Below are positions 1-10,914 of a stretch of 64,000 nucleotides of DNA, piece by piece. Within the stretch, counting starts at the first letter, position 1. Each line of letters begins with the position of its first letter. This stretch comes from Phoma sp. XZ068. Lineage: Eukaryota > Ascomycota > Dothideomycetes > Pleosporales > Didymellaceae. Location: the NCBI GenBank assembly GCA_004835665.1, contig RBKR01000008.1, forward strand, positions 1,708,566-1,772,565, read 5' to 3'. The notes beneath the pieces are model-generated. The model ran no database searches and was not told the DNA's origin. It worked only from the letters and a program-made list of their open reading frames with translations. The position numbers and the translations under genes are program-made.

Positions 1-55
1 GCAGTGAATGGAGCGCAAAATCGCAACTCCTGACATGCGGATAGCTTAGCCCGTA

Positions 56-2642
56 ATGTCTGACAGCGAGGTGCCCCGCCATCAGCACATCAGCGGCGTC
101 TCCGCTCTGAACCACTCACAAGCGTTCGGAGGTGTAGCAAGAGACGTCTACTTTGCCGGTTCACACAACCCCCAAGGTACATCGGATAGTGCCTTTCCAC
201 GATGGTCGCTACTAACACTGTGGCGGTTTAGAAACGCCAGAACACGCGGCCAGGGAGTGTCGCAATGCGCTCTTCCTCACCGATCCCGACGTCGACCGCG
301 AGAGCGTGATTAGCGCAAAAGGCGCGAGAGTCGCGGGTACCTGCGAGTGGATCACACGCGATGCGAAATACCGTGCGTGGCTAAGCGGCGACGACAATGA
401 TGATAGCAACGATAACGATAACCCGCGCCTGCTGTGGATCTCCGGCGGGCCCGGCAAGGGCAAGACGATGATGTCTGTCTTCCTGACCGAGGAGCTGGAG
501 CGACACACGACGCGAGTAGAGAATACCAACCTGGTGTTCTTCCTTTGCAGCGCTGAGGATGAGAAGCGCAACACGGCTGTGGCAGTGCTGCGCGGACTAG
601 TGCATCAAATCATCGCCAAGCGCCCGCAGCTGGTCAAGCATGCGCTGCCGTACTTTGAGACGCCAGAGAGGAAGCAGCAGACGCTGTCGTCTCTAGAGAC
701 ACTGTGGCTCATCTTCGGCAAGCTCGTTAGAGATGCGGAGCTTGGGATGATGTTCTGCGTGCTCGACGGGCTCGACGAGTGTGAGGAGAGTTCGCTGAGG
801 GTGCTATTGCCACGGATGGTCAGCCTTCTTGCTAGTAAGAGCTCGTCGTCGAACAAGGGCACGTTCAAGCTGGCGATAGTCAGCAGGGACATGCCTGGCT
901 TGCGAGGCTGCACAGCAAGGGTAAGACTAGATCCTGACAATGACGAGAAGGTAGATAGCGACATCGAGCTGTTCGTGTCTGCCCGAGTTGCCGAGATGTC
1001 GATGATCGAGGGGGCCAATGGGAACTTTCGAGCATCTGTGCAGGCAGCTCTGCTCGAACGCGCTAAAGGGACGTTCCTGTGGGTAGGCTACGCGATGCAC
1101 GAGCTGTCGCGGAAGCGGACGTGCAGTGAGATCTGGAAAGCCATCGAAGAACTGCCGAGCGGTCTTCCAGCAATATACAGCCGCATGCTGCTGCAAATAC
1201 CGGATGATAAGAGGGAGGTGAGCAGGGCAATCTTACGGTGGGTGACCATGGCTGTTCGCCCGCTGCGGTTGCATGAGCTAGCGGCGGCAGTGGGCGCGCA
1301 GACCGCATCGCCTCACATGACGGTGGAACAAGCAGTTCGCGACGCTATTGCTCTGTGCGGGCCTATGCTAAAGGTGCATGAAGGAGAGGTCAGCCTTGTC
1401 CACCAGTCAGCGCGAGACTACCTGCTGCGCAAAGAGCGCGACGCCGATGCAGTGCTAGAGGAGTTTCGGCTCCAGACAGAGAGTGCACACTTCGAGCTCG
1501 CGCGACAGTGCCTTGACTGCATTGCCCAGAGCAGCTTGCTGCATCGGGCTATTGACCTGAACGCTGAGCTCGACCCTCAAGAGTCTCCACTGCTGAAATA
1601 TGCTACGCTGTATTGGCCTGAGCACGCAAGAAGCTGTTCCTTGCTCGCAGCGAAGCTCTTTGATCCTTCTGGGCTTTTCTTCCAAAAGGAGTCCTCTCTA
1701 CGTGTGCACTGGTGGGAGACCTACGGTAGATCAACATACGAGGACGGGCCGGCGGATCTGCCGTTGCTGCACACGGCGTGTTCTTTACACATCTTACCGT
1801 GGGTAGAAGCAGTACTGACAAAGAAGAGCTGGAAGCCTAGGTATCACCGGCGTGTTGACAAGAAGGACGCTAATGGACAGACGGCGCTGCACTTGGCAGC
1901 TTATAGAGGGAACGAGGCAGTGGTACGGCTGCTAGTAGATAGAGGAGCAGACATTAAGGCGAGGGATAATGACGACGATACGGTGCTGCAGGTAGCAGCC
2001 TGGGGAAGGAACGAGGCAGTGGTGTGTCTGCTGGTGGACCTTGGGGCGGACGTTCAGGCGAGCAACAGATATGGGAGAACAGTGCTGCACGAGGCAGCTT
2101 ATAGAGGGAACGAGGCAGTGGTGCGGCTGCTAGTAGATAGAGGAGCAGACATCAAGGCGAAGGACAACTCAGGGTGGACAGTGCTGCAGGACGCAACTCA
2201 CAATGGGAATGAGGCAGTAGTGCAGCTGCTATTAGAGAGAGGAGCAGACATTAAGGCAAAGGACAAGAGAGGGTGGACATTGCTGCACGTAGCATCCTTC
2301 AAAGGGAATGAGGCATTAGTATGGCTGCTAGTAGATAGAGGAGCAGACATCAAGGCAAGAGACAACGATGAGGAGACAGTGCTGCACTTAGCAGCTTGGA
2401 GTGGGAACAAGGCAGTAGTGCAGCTACTAGTAGAGAGCGGAGCAGACATCAAGGCAAAGGACAACAACGGGTGGACAGTGCTGCACTCAGCAGCTTTTAT
2501 AGGGAATGAGGCGGTAGCGCGGCTACTAGTAGAGCGAGGAGCAGACATCAAGGCAAAGAACAACAATGGGGAGGCAGTGCTAGACGTTGCAGCTACTAGA
2601 GGGGACGAGGCGGTAGTGCGGCTGCTACTAGAGAGATCGTAG
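56..2642 (+). CDS. NACHT-ankyrin NLR-like receptor
   Basis: Two exons, 56-176 and 232-2642, joined across a 55-nt intron (gtacat...tttag, branch tactaac), give 843 aa. The ATG at 56 follows an in-frame stop at 47-49. Residues 1-40 form a short Gly/Asn/Ser-patterned leader instead of a HET, patatin or other effector domain. Then comes the typical pre-NACHT linker (LTDPDVDRES, GTCEWI), a Walker A motif GGPGKGKT with Lys118, and a Walker B motif VLDGLDE near Asp219. Residues about 586-842 are eight 33-aa ankyrin repeats of the type TVLH.AA..GNEAVV.LLV.RGADIKA. Known for the family: STAND NTPases that sense non-self and trigger programmed cell death. Inferred role: allorecognition or innate-immune-like receptor. 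The repeats are unusually alike, which suggests concerted evolution. Confidence 0.85.
177..231 (+). other. Intron of the NACHT-ankyrin gene
   Basis: It has a GT donor, a tactaac branch box at 210-216 and a tttag acceptor. Splicing converts codon fragment G plus AA into Glu and restores the family-typical peptide ETPEHAAREC. Without it the long downstream frame has no ATG start. Confidence 0.8.
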
Positions 2643-3098
2643 CGTAGGTTTAGTCTCTGGCTCTACTCCTTTCTAGGCTGTAGCAATTATGTAGTTGAAG
2701 CTACAGCAGACTTTTGCCTAAACGTGCGTAAGAGAGACTGCGGTGTTGTCTGCACACGTGTGATATCTCGTCGAGATGTTGATACCAGTCGTTGTGGAGA
2801 GGTTAGAGATGTGAGACATGTAATCGTTTGTGGTAGTGATAGGCCAGGGGCTGACGTCATGGCCTGGGCAAATGTACGCAGGCAGGAACAGCCTTACCAC
2901 GAGGCATAATCCACAAGGCATCCACAAGGCATAATCTGAACTGCATCACCTGATAGACCAACTCCTTTAAGACCACGCAGCTGCGAGGTTCCTAAAGTAC
3001 TCCTGCAACACCAACCTGTCATTACCGTTTTAGTTCATCAGCAGCAGCGTTCCTCGAAATATCACTGTACCACCAGCTCGGACAATACAATCAACGAC
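2643..3098. other. Intergenic, no gene seen
   Basis: This stretch is unremarkable in composition and lies between two plus-strand genes. It holds only short ORFs without family resemblance. It should contain the 3' UTR of the NLR gene and the promoter of the small basic protein. Confidence 0.6.
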
Positions 3099-3410
3099 AT
3101 GTCTACCACATCTTCCCAAAAACCACTTCTCGATTCGAGAAATACATCAACGACAGATGCTCCCGCTGCATCAAAGAGGTCCAAGCTGCAGAAGCTGAAC
3201 CCGTTTGCCAAGCGAGAGACGCCTGAAGAGAAGGAGACGAGACTCGCAGAAGAGAAGAGAAAGAAAGAGCTGATTGAAAAGTATGGATATACACGTCCTC
3301 AGCTGTACGACACAGGGGTGGTGGGAGTACGTAAGGGTTCAAAGACACAGTCGAGAGTGCTGGCTGCTGGAGCGTTCGCAGCTGGTGGAGGAGGTGGAGG
3401 AGGATGTTAG
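3099..3410 (+). CDS. Small basic protein with glycine-cysteine tail
   Basis: Single-exon ORF of 103 aa. Residues 1-30 are Ser/Thr-rich, 25-65 are highly charged (Lys/Glu/Arg) and probably helical, and 66-90 are a conserved-looking stretch around YGYTRPQLYDTG. The protein ends in a run of glycines and a terminal cysteine. There is no signal peptide or membrane segment. The charged helix followed by the YTRPQ motif looks like a family of uncharacterised fungal proteins, but no function is assigned. The C-terminal Cys could be lipid-modified, which is speculative. Confidence 0.6.
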   Translation: MSTTSSQKPLLDSRNTSTTDAPAASKRSKLQKLNPFAKRETPEEKETRLAEEKRKKELIEKYGYTRPQLYDTGVVGVRKGSKTQSRVLAAGAFAAGGGGGGGC

Positions 3411-3964
3411 AGATGAATAACATGACCCACAAGACCCTGGAAGTTCTCCTCTCCATGTATGTCGACCACGAATTAAAAGTGTGGTGTGTTACGTTGTCGA
3501 GCTGGCTCAAGCCGATACTAGCCATTGCCCCTCTCGCCCTTCTCTCCGCCTCCACGACTACCACCAGACGATCTCCACTCACTGGCTCACAGGGAGTACA
3601 GGGAGCAATTGTGAGGGTAATAGTTGAGCACTGCATCGTGGAGACTCGGAGGGCCGCCTTCCCTTGCAGGCTAGCGGCGTCTAGCCTCGGCTTGGAGGCG
3701 GCGTGGGAGCCGCATCCACCACGGACTGTGATGCAACTCCGACCACGACGGACCGTGTCAAGTCCGCCTCTCTGCGCGTAAACCCAATGCCGCCGCCGCG
3801 CTTATATTCGCTCGCTCGCCGCTCCAGTACGTGGGCCGGACCACCTGCTGTGCGATTGACCTCACACACTTGCAGCAACCGCCCGCCGCGCTGAACGGAG
3901 CACCGTAGCGTTCATTCATCCCACCCCCCACTGCCAGCTTCACACGTCGCCCACACGTCTCGCC
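3411..3964. other. Intergenic, probable promoter of threonine aldolase
   Basis: The stretch contains ORFs on both strands that are out-of-frame extensions, with no recognisable protein. The last ~100 bases are pyrimidine-rich (caccccccac, cacacgtctc), as is common just upstream of fungal start codons. Confidence 0.5.
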
Positions 3965-5170
3965 ATGTCCGCGTTCGACCAGTACACGGCCAAGAGCAAG
4001 GCTCCTACCAATGGCGTCACCAACGGCGTCAACGGTGTCAAGCCCATTGGCTCTGCCTGGGGCAACGAGCACAACCCGGCGGCATTCGACTTCCGCTCCG
4101 ATGTGCACACGACGCCGACGCTCTCCATGCTGAAGGCGATCCAGGACTGCAGCCTCCTCGATGACGTCTCGATGGAGGACCCCACCACGCTCGGGCTCGA
4201 GAAGTTCATCGCCGAGCTGACGGGCAAGGAGGACGCGCTGCTCATGCTCTCCGGCAGCATGGGCAACCAGGTCGCCCTGCGCGCCCACCTCGCCGCCCCG
4301 CCCCAGGCCATCGTGTGCGACCGCCGCTGCCACATCATCCAGTACGAGGCGGGCGGTGTTGCCTCTCTCAGCCAGGCCCTCGTGCAGCCCATCGACGCCA
4401 AGAACGGCACCTACATCACCCTCGAGGAGGTCCAGAAGCACGCCGTCATCAGCGACGACGTCCACGCCTGCCCCACCCGCGTCATCAGTCTTGAGAACAC
4501 GCTCAACGGCGCCATCATGCCGCTGTCTGAAGTCCGCCGCATCGCCGCCTGGGGCCGCGAAAACGGCGTCATCCTGCACATGGACGGCGCCCGCCTGTGG
4601 GAAGCCGTCGCCGCGGGTGCCGGCACCCTCAAGGAGTTCTGCGCAGAGATGGACTCCCTTTCCCTCTGCTTCAGCAAGGGTCTCGGCGCCCCCATCGGCA
4701 GCATCATCGTCGGCACTGCGCCCTTCATCAAGCGCGCCCGCTGGGTCCGCAAAGCCATCGGCGGCGGTCTACGGCAGGCAGGCGTTATCGCAGCCCCCGC
4801 GCGCGTCGCAGTCGAAGAAACTTTCCTCACAGGCCGTCTCACAGAGTCCCACGAAAAAGCCAAGCGGATTCAAAACATGTGGACGTCTCTCGGTGGCCAA
4901 CTCGACTACCCCGTTGACACAAACATGGTGTGGTTGAACCTTGAGGCGCACGACATCGATATCAACACTTTCATCGAAACAGCAGAGAAATACGGCGTCC
5001 GCACACGGGGAGGACGGCTGGTCGTGCATTACCAGATTAGCGAGGAGTGTATTGCGGCGCTGCAGAAGCTGTTTGAGGATGTGTTGACGGGGAAGGTGGG
5101 GGAGGGGAAGAAAGAGCGTGCGGAGCATGATCCGGAGGTGTTGAAGATGAATGGGAAGGGTGTGGAGTAG
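3965..5170 (+). CDS. Threonine aldolase (low-specificity, PLP-dependent)
   Basis: Intronless, 401 aa. This is a fold-type I PLP enzyme that cleaves L-threonine / L-allo-threonine to glycine and acetaldehyde, supplying glycine in the cytosol. It is recognised by FRSDVHTTPT near the N-terminus, DDVSMEDPTT, GKEDALLMLSGSMGNQ, HMDGARLWEA, and the PLP-lysine motif CFSKGLGAPIGS with Lys238, followed by KAIGGGLRQAG. Length and motif order match fungal GLY1-type aldolases. The first 30 residues are Asn/Gly-rich and not part of the fold. The last 25 residues are a charged tail. Codon use is strongly C-ending, unlike the flanking regions, as in well-expressed genes. Confidence 0.95.
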   Translation: MSAFDQYTAKSKAPTNGVTNGVNGVKPIGSAWGNEHNPAAFDFRSDVHTTPTLSMLKAIQDCSLLDDVSMEDPTTLGLEKFIAELTGKEDALLMLSGSMGNQVALRAHLAAPPQAIVCDRRCHIIQYEAGGVASLSQALVQPIDAKNGTYITLEEVQKHAVISDDVHACPTRVISLENTLNGAIMPLSEVRRIAAWGRENGVILHMDGARLWEAVAAGAGTLKEFCAEMDSLSLCFSKGLGAPIGSIIVGTAPFIKRARWVRKAIGGGLRQAGVIAAPARVAVEETFLTGRLTESHEKAKRIQNMWTSLGGQLDYPVDTNMVWLNLEAHDIDINTFIETAEKYGVRTRGGRLVVHYQISEECIAALQKLFEDVLTGKVGEGKKERAEHDPEVLKMNGKGVE

Positions 5171-5494
5171 ATAAAGGTTGAGATAATGGTTAGACAAAAT
5201 TTTACGATTTATATTGCACTACTTGATTAACCAGTCTGTTAGTCCTACCTTGTAGTAAGGCTAATACTGTGGGCATTTGCCTAAGAGGTGTAGTGTTAGA
5301 TACTTAGCCTATTACTTCTATAATGTTCAGTTAATCTTACGTCTACTAACATCTGGACAAGGTGATATATATATAGGTAGCAACACAGTCTCTCTTATAC
5401 ACGGCCAGGCAATAGTACAACCCTACCCTCCTAACAACACCAAGGAGAAAACCCAAGTTTAAGAATTCAGAGGCATACATTCTTCTATGCATTG
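5171..5494. other. Convergent intergenic region
   Basis: This is the 3' region shared by the threonine aldolase (+) and the deaminase (-). It is AT-rich with a tatatatata stretch near 5363. I see no gene. Confidence 0.6.
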
Positions 5495-5923
5495 CTACCC
5501 TTCTTCTTCGTACAGATATGCCAACGGCAAAAGCTCCTGACTCGAAACAACCCTCAAACCGTCCTTCTCTGTCCTCACCACCATCGCAATCCCAGGACAC
5601 AAATCTAGTAGAACCTGCCTACACCTGCCACACGGTGAAATCACGCCCTTCCCCCCGTTCTTGACCGCAACAATCTGCGTTAGGTACTGGACTGCATTCT
5701 TTGCCGCAGCGTTACCGAGCACCACCAGCTCCGCGCAAGGACCGCCCGTAAAATGGAAAACATTTACGCCTGTGAAAATCTCGCCATCAGAGGTTATAGC
5801 CGCTGCAGCCACGCTATGGTTGTCTGATATCGGAAGCGATTCGATTGTCGTGGTGGCGATTTCAACCAGTCGATTAGCGAGGTGTAATGCGTCTGATTTG
5901 CGTGGGACGGGCGTGTTGCTCAT
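5495..5923 (-). CDS. Blasticidin-S-deaminase-like cytidine deaminase
   Basis: Single exon, 142 aa. It is a zinc-dependent cytidine deaminase fold. The catalytic/zinc motif is Cys63-Ala64-Glu65 in GGPCAELVVLG, and the second zinc motif is Cys98-Gly-Arg-Cys101 in SPCGRCRQVLLDL. The use of Cys rather than His at the first zinc position, the GVNVFHFTGGPCAELVVLG block and the ELLP end are strikingly like the fungal blasticidin S deaminase family, more than generic CDA. Predicted reaction: hydrolytic deamination of the cytosine ring of a nucleoside, possibly an aminoacyl-nucleoside antibiotic. Length matches the family. No cluster context supports an antibiotic role. Confidence 0.9.
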   Translation of the reverse strand: MSNTPVPRKSDALHLANRLVEIATTTIESLPISDNHSVAAAAITSDGEIFTGVNVFHFTGGPCAELVVLGNAAAKNAVQYLTQIVAVKNGGKGVISPCGRCRQVLLDLCPGIAMVVRTEKDGLRVVSSQELLPLAYLYEEEG

Positions 5924-6943
5924 ATTGAAGTTCGTGCCTGAGGGGGTTTCCTAGTCGAGGAGACTCGGTACAGACTGCATGGATAATTTAATGCGGGTTC
6001 CTTTGCAGGCAGCGCTCTAGCGCCGGTTTTGAGGGGAGAGCCCCGCCCTTTCAGCCTTACCTCCGCCCTTCGCTAATGTGTTCGTGCGTCCTGTCTAAGG
6101 GAGTGACGGTATGCAAGGTTGAAAACAACTTGACGTAGTCCGAGTGAGTTGCGCGGTGGACATCTAAAGGAGAGCGCTGGTAAAGATGGGTCCTCACCGT
6201 GACTGGATGGTGGACCAGATCTGTGCGAACCAGAGCACATGGACTTGTGTGCAAGGACGGATTCAGGTGTCCGCCAGTAGCGAATCGCTGTAATCAGCTC
6301 TACCAAGAACAAAAGTCCTATACTGAGCAGCTAAATAGAACCAAACTGAGTTAGCGCCAAGTTAGTATAGGCGTTGGGGTTGGTATTGATATTGGGAGTT
6401 GGAGTTGGAGTGGGATCGTGGCTGCTGGTGTCATTTCATCCACGGCCACGAGTCGTCGGTAGTGGGTAAATATAGCATTAGTGGGTTGTAAACGTGCGAT
6501 TGCCTTTTTTTTTGTGGGATGGGGATGTAGTGGTGATGCAGGATATGTGGTTTGTATTGAGGCCATGTGGGATGCGAAGGATTGCTTCTCTACCGTCGTC
6601 CACGCATAGCACGGAAAGTGTACAGTATACAAGCTGGTTCCATACGTGTTGGACGTGCAGGAATTGTTGTAATAAGACGTTGGGGTCTGAACCAGCTGTG
6701 CAGCATTGTTGTGACAGCGTGCTAGTAGAGTAAATCATACCTCTAGGAAGACATTTCTGTTGAAACACGCAAGATGCAAGGCAGGATAGCACGCAGTTGG
6801 ATGTAAAGGTTCGCGTGGTCGGCGCAATATGCTACAATTCTGTATCAAATTCTGTATCAAGTGGTATTCACAACTCCTCCACGACCATCAAGACCACGAG
6901 TGCGAGAAACGCTCAATCAAGCCATGTGCAATTCCCCATATAC
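5924..6943. other. Intergenic, no gene seen
   Basis: This includes the upstream region of the minus-strand deaminase and the 3' side of the minus-strand amidotransferase. It contains a T9 run near 6506 and only short, unconvincing ORFs. Confidence 0.55.
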
Positions 6944-7903
6944 CTACTCAACACGATCGTCATCTCCGTGGAAAAACCTCAGCACCGCTTTCGCAACCCT
7001 CAACCCATCATGCATCCAATCCGCCCTCTCCGCCGCCGCCTCCGCCTCCGCCTTCTCCACACTCCCCGCATCAACACGCATCTCTAACTGCCGCCGCACA
7101 TGTCGCTCGTTGAACTCCATGTGCCCCTGGCTCGTGAACAGGCGGCGCGGGATATACACGCCCTGAACATCCGTATGGTCCGTCGTGCCCCAAACGTGCA
7201 CTTGCGTTCCTTCATCTAGTAAATCTGTCGTCTGCGGGGATGGTGCGTCGAGGACGTGGTCGAGGTGCATTTGGTGCAGGCGGATTGTTGGCGCGTCGGT
7301 ACGGAAGAGTTGCTGGCCGATGGGGGTGAGGGATATAGCTGTGTGCGAGAGTTCCCAGGAGTCGTGGTGAGGGACCACTTGGGAGCCGAGGGTGCGGCAG
7401 AGGATTTGGTGGCCGAAGCATATCCCTGTGAATTTGATGTCGGGGCGGTTGAGCCAGATATCTGTAAAACTCGTTAGCTTTGACACTCGTTTACATTGGC
7501 TCTCAAGCTTTTAGGTTTAAGGCTGGGGTTTAAGGTTTAAGGTTGGGGTCGAAAGAACGAACCACGTACACTTTATAAATTCCATAAGCTTATGAATCCA
7601 CGCATCGTCACCATGCGCATCCCACTCACTCCCCGTAATAAGAATCGCATGCAAGTCCTCCGGTATATCGCCCGGACCCGGGACCTCCCCTCCATCCGGC
7701 TCAACAATGTCCTGCATCATCGTCTCAATGCCTAGCTGCGGGTCGTGGTCGTCGCCAGCCTTGGTGAAGAGTTTGTTGAAGACTTCGCCGAACCCGCCAA
7801 TCTCGCGCTGCGTGTCGGGGTGCGTTTCGTCAGTTTCGAGGACGAGCATGCGCACGCGCGGGGTGTGATGGGATATTGTTTGGACGGCGGGCAGGGGTCC
7901 CAT
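6944..7903 (-). CDS. Class-I glutamine amidotransferase-like protein
   Basis: Exons 7903-7570 and 7461-6944 are joined across a 108-nt intron (gtacgt...tttacag, branch gctaac), giving 283 aa. The junction reads EFIKYIWLNRPD, as expected. It is a type-1 GATase domain. The nucleophile is Cys126 in GICFGHQIL, with the His225-x-Glu227 pair in QGHMEFNE completing the catalytic triad. Residues 15-110 contain the typical start MLVLETDE and the ITGSEWDAH oxyanion strand. No synthetase domain is attached. It belongs with fungal stand-alone GATase-like proteins related to GMP-synthase-type or gamma-glutamyl peptidase enzymes; the physiological substrate is unknown. Confidence 0.88.
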
Positions 7904-9259
7904 TGTGCTGAGTGGAAGTCGGATTGGCGGTTATGAGTGGAAGAGTCAGGAATGTTGATTATTCTTGGAGTGGTGAAGGTAAGAGTTGTAGGCCTTTGTA
8001 GGTCGTGCTGTATAAGTTGTGGTGTATAAATCGAGGACGTCCAGCAGAACCAAATACCACCCCCAAGTTCAGACTATGACGTGCATCCTCCACAGAGTCT
8101 ACCATCACGCCAAGCCTGGAGCAACGGCAAGTCCCAAGAGCCTCCTCGGGCTTCAGCCTCTGCGCTTGGCATCTTGCATTTTGCTGCGAACAGGTGGCGA
8201 TGACGCATGTGCAGCATTGTGAGAAAGCGTAGGCCAAGGATGAGGGAGGATCAGAGGGTCCATTACGTTTTGGTGGGCTCTTGGAAAGCTTGTCGAGAGC
8301 TAGGATTCCGCACTGCCGTTCCGGTTCCGAGACCAGCGGGGCGGAGACGAGTGAGTAGGATATTTTCGTGCGAGGGACTGTGTCCGTCCTCGCGGTTGTG
8401 GAGCTGTGGGTCATGTGAGGTGGTTGTGGCGTTAAAAAGCTGGGGAAAGGGTGTTCGCATTGCTTTCGAGGGAGCACGAGCTATGACGTAGGTGAGGGGC
8501 GATCCGGGTTTGATGCTATTTCTCCTGTTGGGAAGTTTCATTGGGTATCTTGACATTTGGTATCGTTAAAATGGAAGGATATCCGTATGATTGTGCCTGT
8601 AGAGCATTCTCGATTTCATTGCACAATAAGTAGGGAGCGAAAGGACGTAACAGAGTCATCATGTTGTCAGGCGCTGCCGTGATTAGTATGAGGCTGTGAG
8701 TAGGGGTTTGTATGATCAATGCCATCTGGCATGGACTGTATTGTTGCTGTAATAGACAGACTGGACAAAGCGGGAAAGCTTATCTGGACGTCAAGCTGAT
8801 GAGACTGAGCGAGGCAGCGCTCCTCGGGATGTCGGTTTAGGATGTGCCGATCTCGCACGGTGATAAACTTATTCCCGGATAACGACCTGCACCTTCCTCT
8901 TTGACATTCTCTGCTGCAGTATCTCCCTGAAGAAAGCTGCCCTTCATGCCACTATCCTGCACCATTTTCGGATGTGATTCGCCTTGAGGGGATGGTGGGT
9001 GTTTCGCGGGTGTTTTACGGCGTTGATAAGGCGTTGTCGTTGCAACAATCGCAATAGAAACCCCGGATATATATCCATGTGGCGCAAGCGCACCTGCTAC
9101 GAGACACGCCTCTCCACTTTCCGGCACTAGCCCTGCGGTTGGTAGGCGCAGGATCTGTTAAAGATGCACATGCCCCGACTTCGTGCAGCGCCGTCACTAC
9201 AATTTCGGCCCTCGCCATAGGTCGAACAACTGTCACTCTTCCCATGGGTGGCCAACACC
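7904..9259. other. Divergent intergenic region
   Basis: A 1.36-kb spacer separates the amidotransferase (-) and the MFS transporter (+), so it holds both promoters. ORFs up to 172 aa occur on the minus strand but none resembles a known family. Confidence 0.55.
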
Positions 9260-10914
9260 ATGAGCGATTCTAGAGCATTGTCAGTGTCTGAGAACAAAAA
9301 AGAGATTGAGCATGAAAGGAATACGTCTCCGGAATTAGACCTGGAGAAGAATGGACCACGAGAGACGTTGCAACGGCAGGTCTCAGGACCACCATATTCA
9401 GTTTTCAGCTCGCGGATGAAGACATGGATCATCTTTCTCGTCTCCATCTCAGCGCTGATCTCGCCATTTGGCGCAACCACGGTGCTACCCGCTCTCAATG
9501 TTCTTACCGATGTGCTGAATATCACACCTACAAAAGCTAATATTTCAATCACCACCTACATGGTAAGCTTGACGTACAATATGCCCTCGTGTCAAGCTGA
9601 TCTTGTTAGATCGCACAAGCAATCGCCCCGGCCATTATTGGGGCCATGTCAGACACCAGTGGCAGGAGATTGTCCTTCATTCTGTGCTACGTCATCTACA
9701 TCGTTGCCAACATCGGACTAGCCCTCCAGACCAACTATGTGGCATTGCTGATACTGCGTATGGTGCAGGCCGTTGGATGCAGCGCCGCCATCGCTCTTGC
9801 TTTTGCCATCGTGTCAGATATAGCAACGTCTGCCGAACGAGGAAAGTACATGGGATATGCTGGAGCAGGAATCTTATGCGGTCCAGCGTTTGGGCCTACA
9901 ATCGGAGGAATTTTGGCGCAGTACTTGGGATGGCGTTCAATCTTCTGGTTCCTTGCAATCTTCTCCGGAGTTCTGCTGGTTATCTTCGCATTCCTCTTCC
10001 CCGAGACCTGCAGGAATGTCGTCGGCAACGGGTCCATACCCGCACGTGGCATCAACCAGTCCGTCATCAGTTGCATCCAGCGACGCAAACTCGCCAAGCA
10101 GTCAGCGCTCGTCGAAGGGCCTGAGACTGACGAAGATGCAAAGCCAGCCAAGCGCAAGATCTCCCTCAACCCGCTCGCCACACTTCGTATCTTAGGTGAA
10201 AAGGAGTCTTGCATCATACTCTTGTACAACGGCTTCTTCTTCACAGGCATGATGGTCACCACGTCATCTATACCGGATCTCTTCAAGCAAGCATACAACC
10301 TCAACGAGCTCGACATCGGACTTTGCTACATCGCCAACGGTATAGGCTCACTCATCTCCTCGTTAACTATGGGCCACGTTGTTGACTGGAACTTCCGCCG
10401 TCACGCTGCACGTTTGAACATGCCCATTTCTAAGGGCAAGCAGCAGGACCTGAGCAATTTCCCCATCGAGAGAGTAAAGCTTGAAATCGTCCTACCAGGG
10501 CATGTAATTGGCATACTGGGACTGATCATGTTCGGCTGGACCGTGAAATTCCAAACGCATCTAGCCGGCCCCGAGATCGCGCTGTTCGTCACTGGCTTTG
10601 GCATATCGACCGCGTTTAACATCACGAATGGACTGCTCATCGACCTCCACCGCGACAAGCCTGCTGCAGCGACTGCAGCGATTAATTTCGTCAGGTGTCT
10701 GATGAGCGCAGGAGGCTCCGCAGCAATCATTCCGATGTGCAGGGCCATGAACCCAGGTTGGGCATTCACGTTTATTGGGTTGGTGTATGTTGTCCTAATT
10801 GGCGCCGTGGTTTGGATAATGCGGAATGGACTGCGGTGGAGACAGACCGCCGCGGAGGCCATGAAGATGAAGACTGATGGACATAAAGAAGCGATTGCGG
10901 AGGATCGCACATGA
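9260..10914 (+). CDS. MFS drug/H+ antiporter (DHA1-like)
   Basis: Exons 9260-9562 and 9610-10914, split by a 47-nt intron (gtaagc...gttag), encode 535 aa. The N-terminal 55 residues are hydrophilic and cytosolic. Hydrophobic segments then fit 12 transmembrane helices with a charged loop after helix 6. The MFS signature motif A is GAMSDTSGRR (112-121). Antiporter motif C is seen as GPAFGPTIGG, followed by LGWRSIFWF. This places it with the plasma-membrane proton-coupled exporters of the QDR/DHA1 type. Substrate is unknown. An upstream in-frame GTG at 9248 is not used as a start; the ATG at 9260 is taken. Confidence 0.9.

Noticed and set aside
3758..4863. Long minus-strand ORFs opposite threonine aldolase (273, 156 and 150 aa).
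   Set aside because: They are shadows of a C-ending, GC-rich coding sequence and have no family motifs.
7959..8477. 172-aa minus-strand ORF between amidotransferase and MFS genes.
   Set aside because: Composition is promoter-like and it has no recognised domain; overlapping ORFs on the other strand are just as long.
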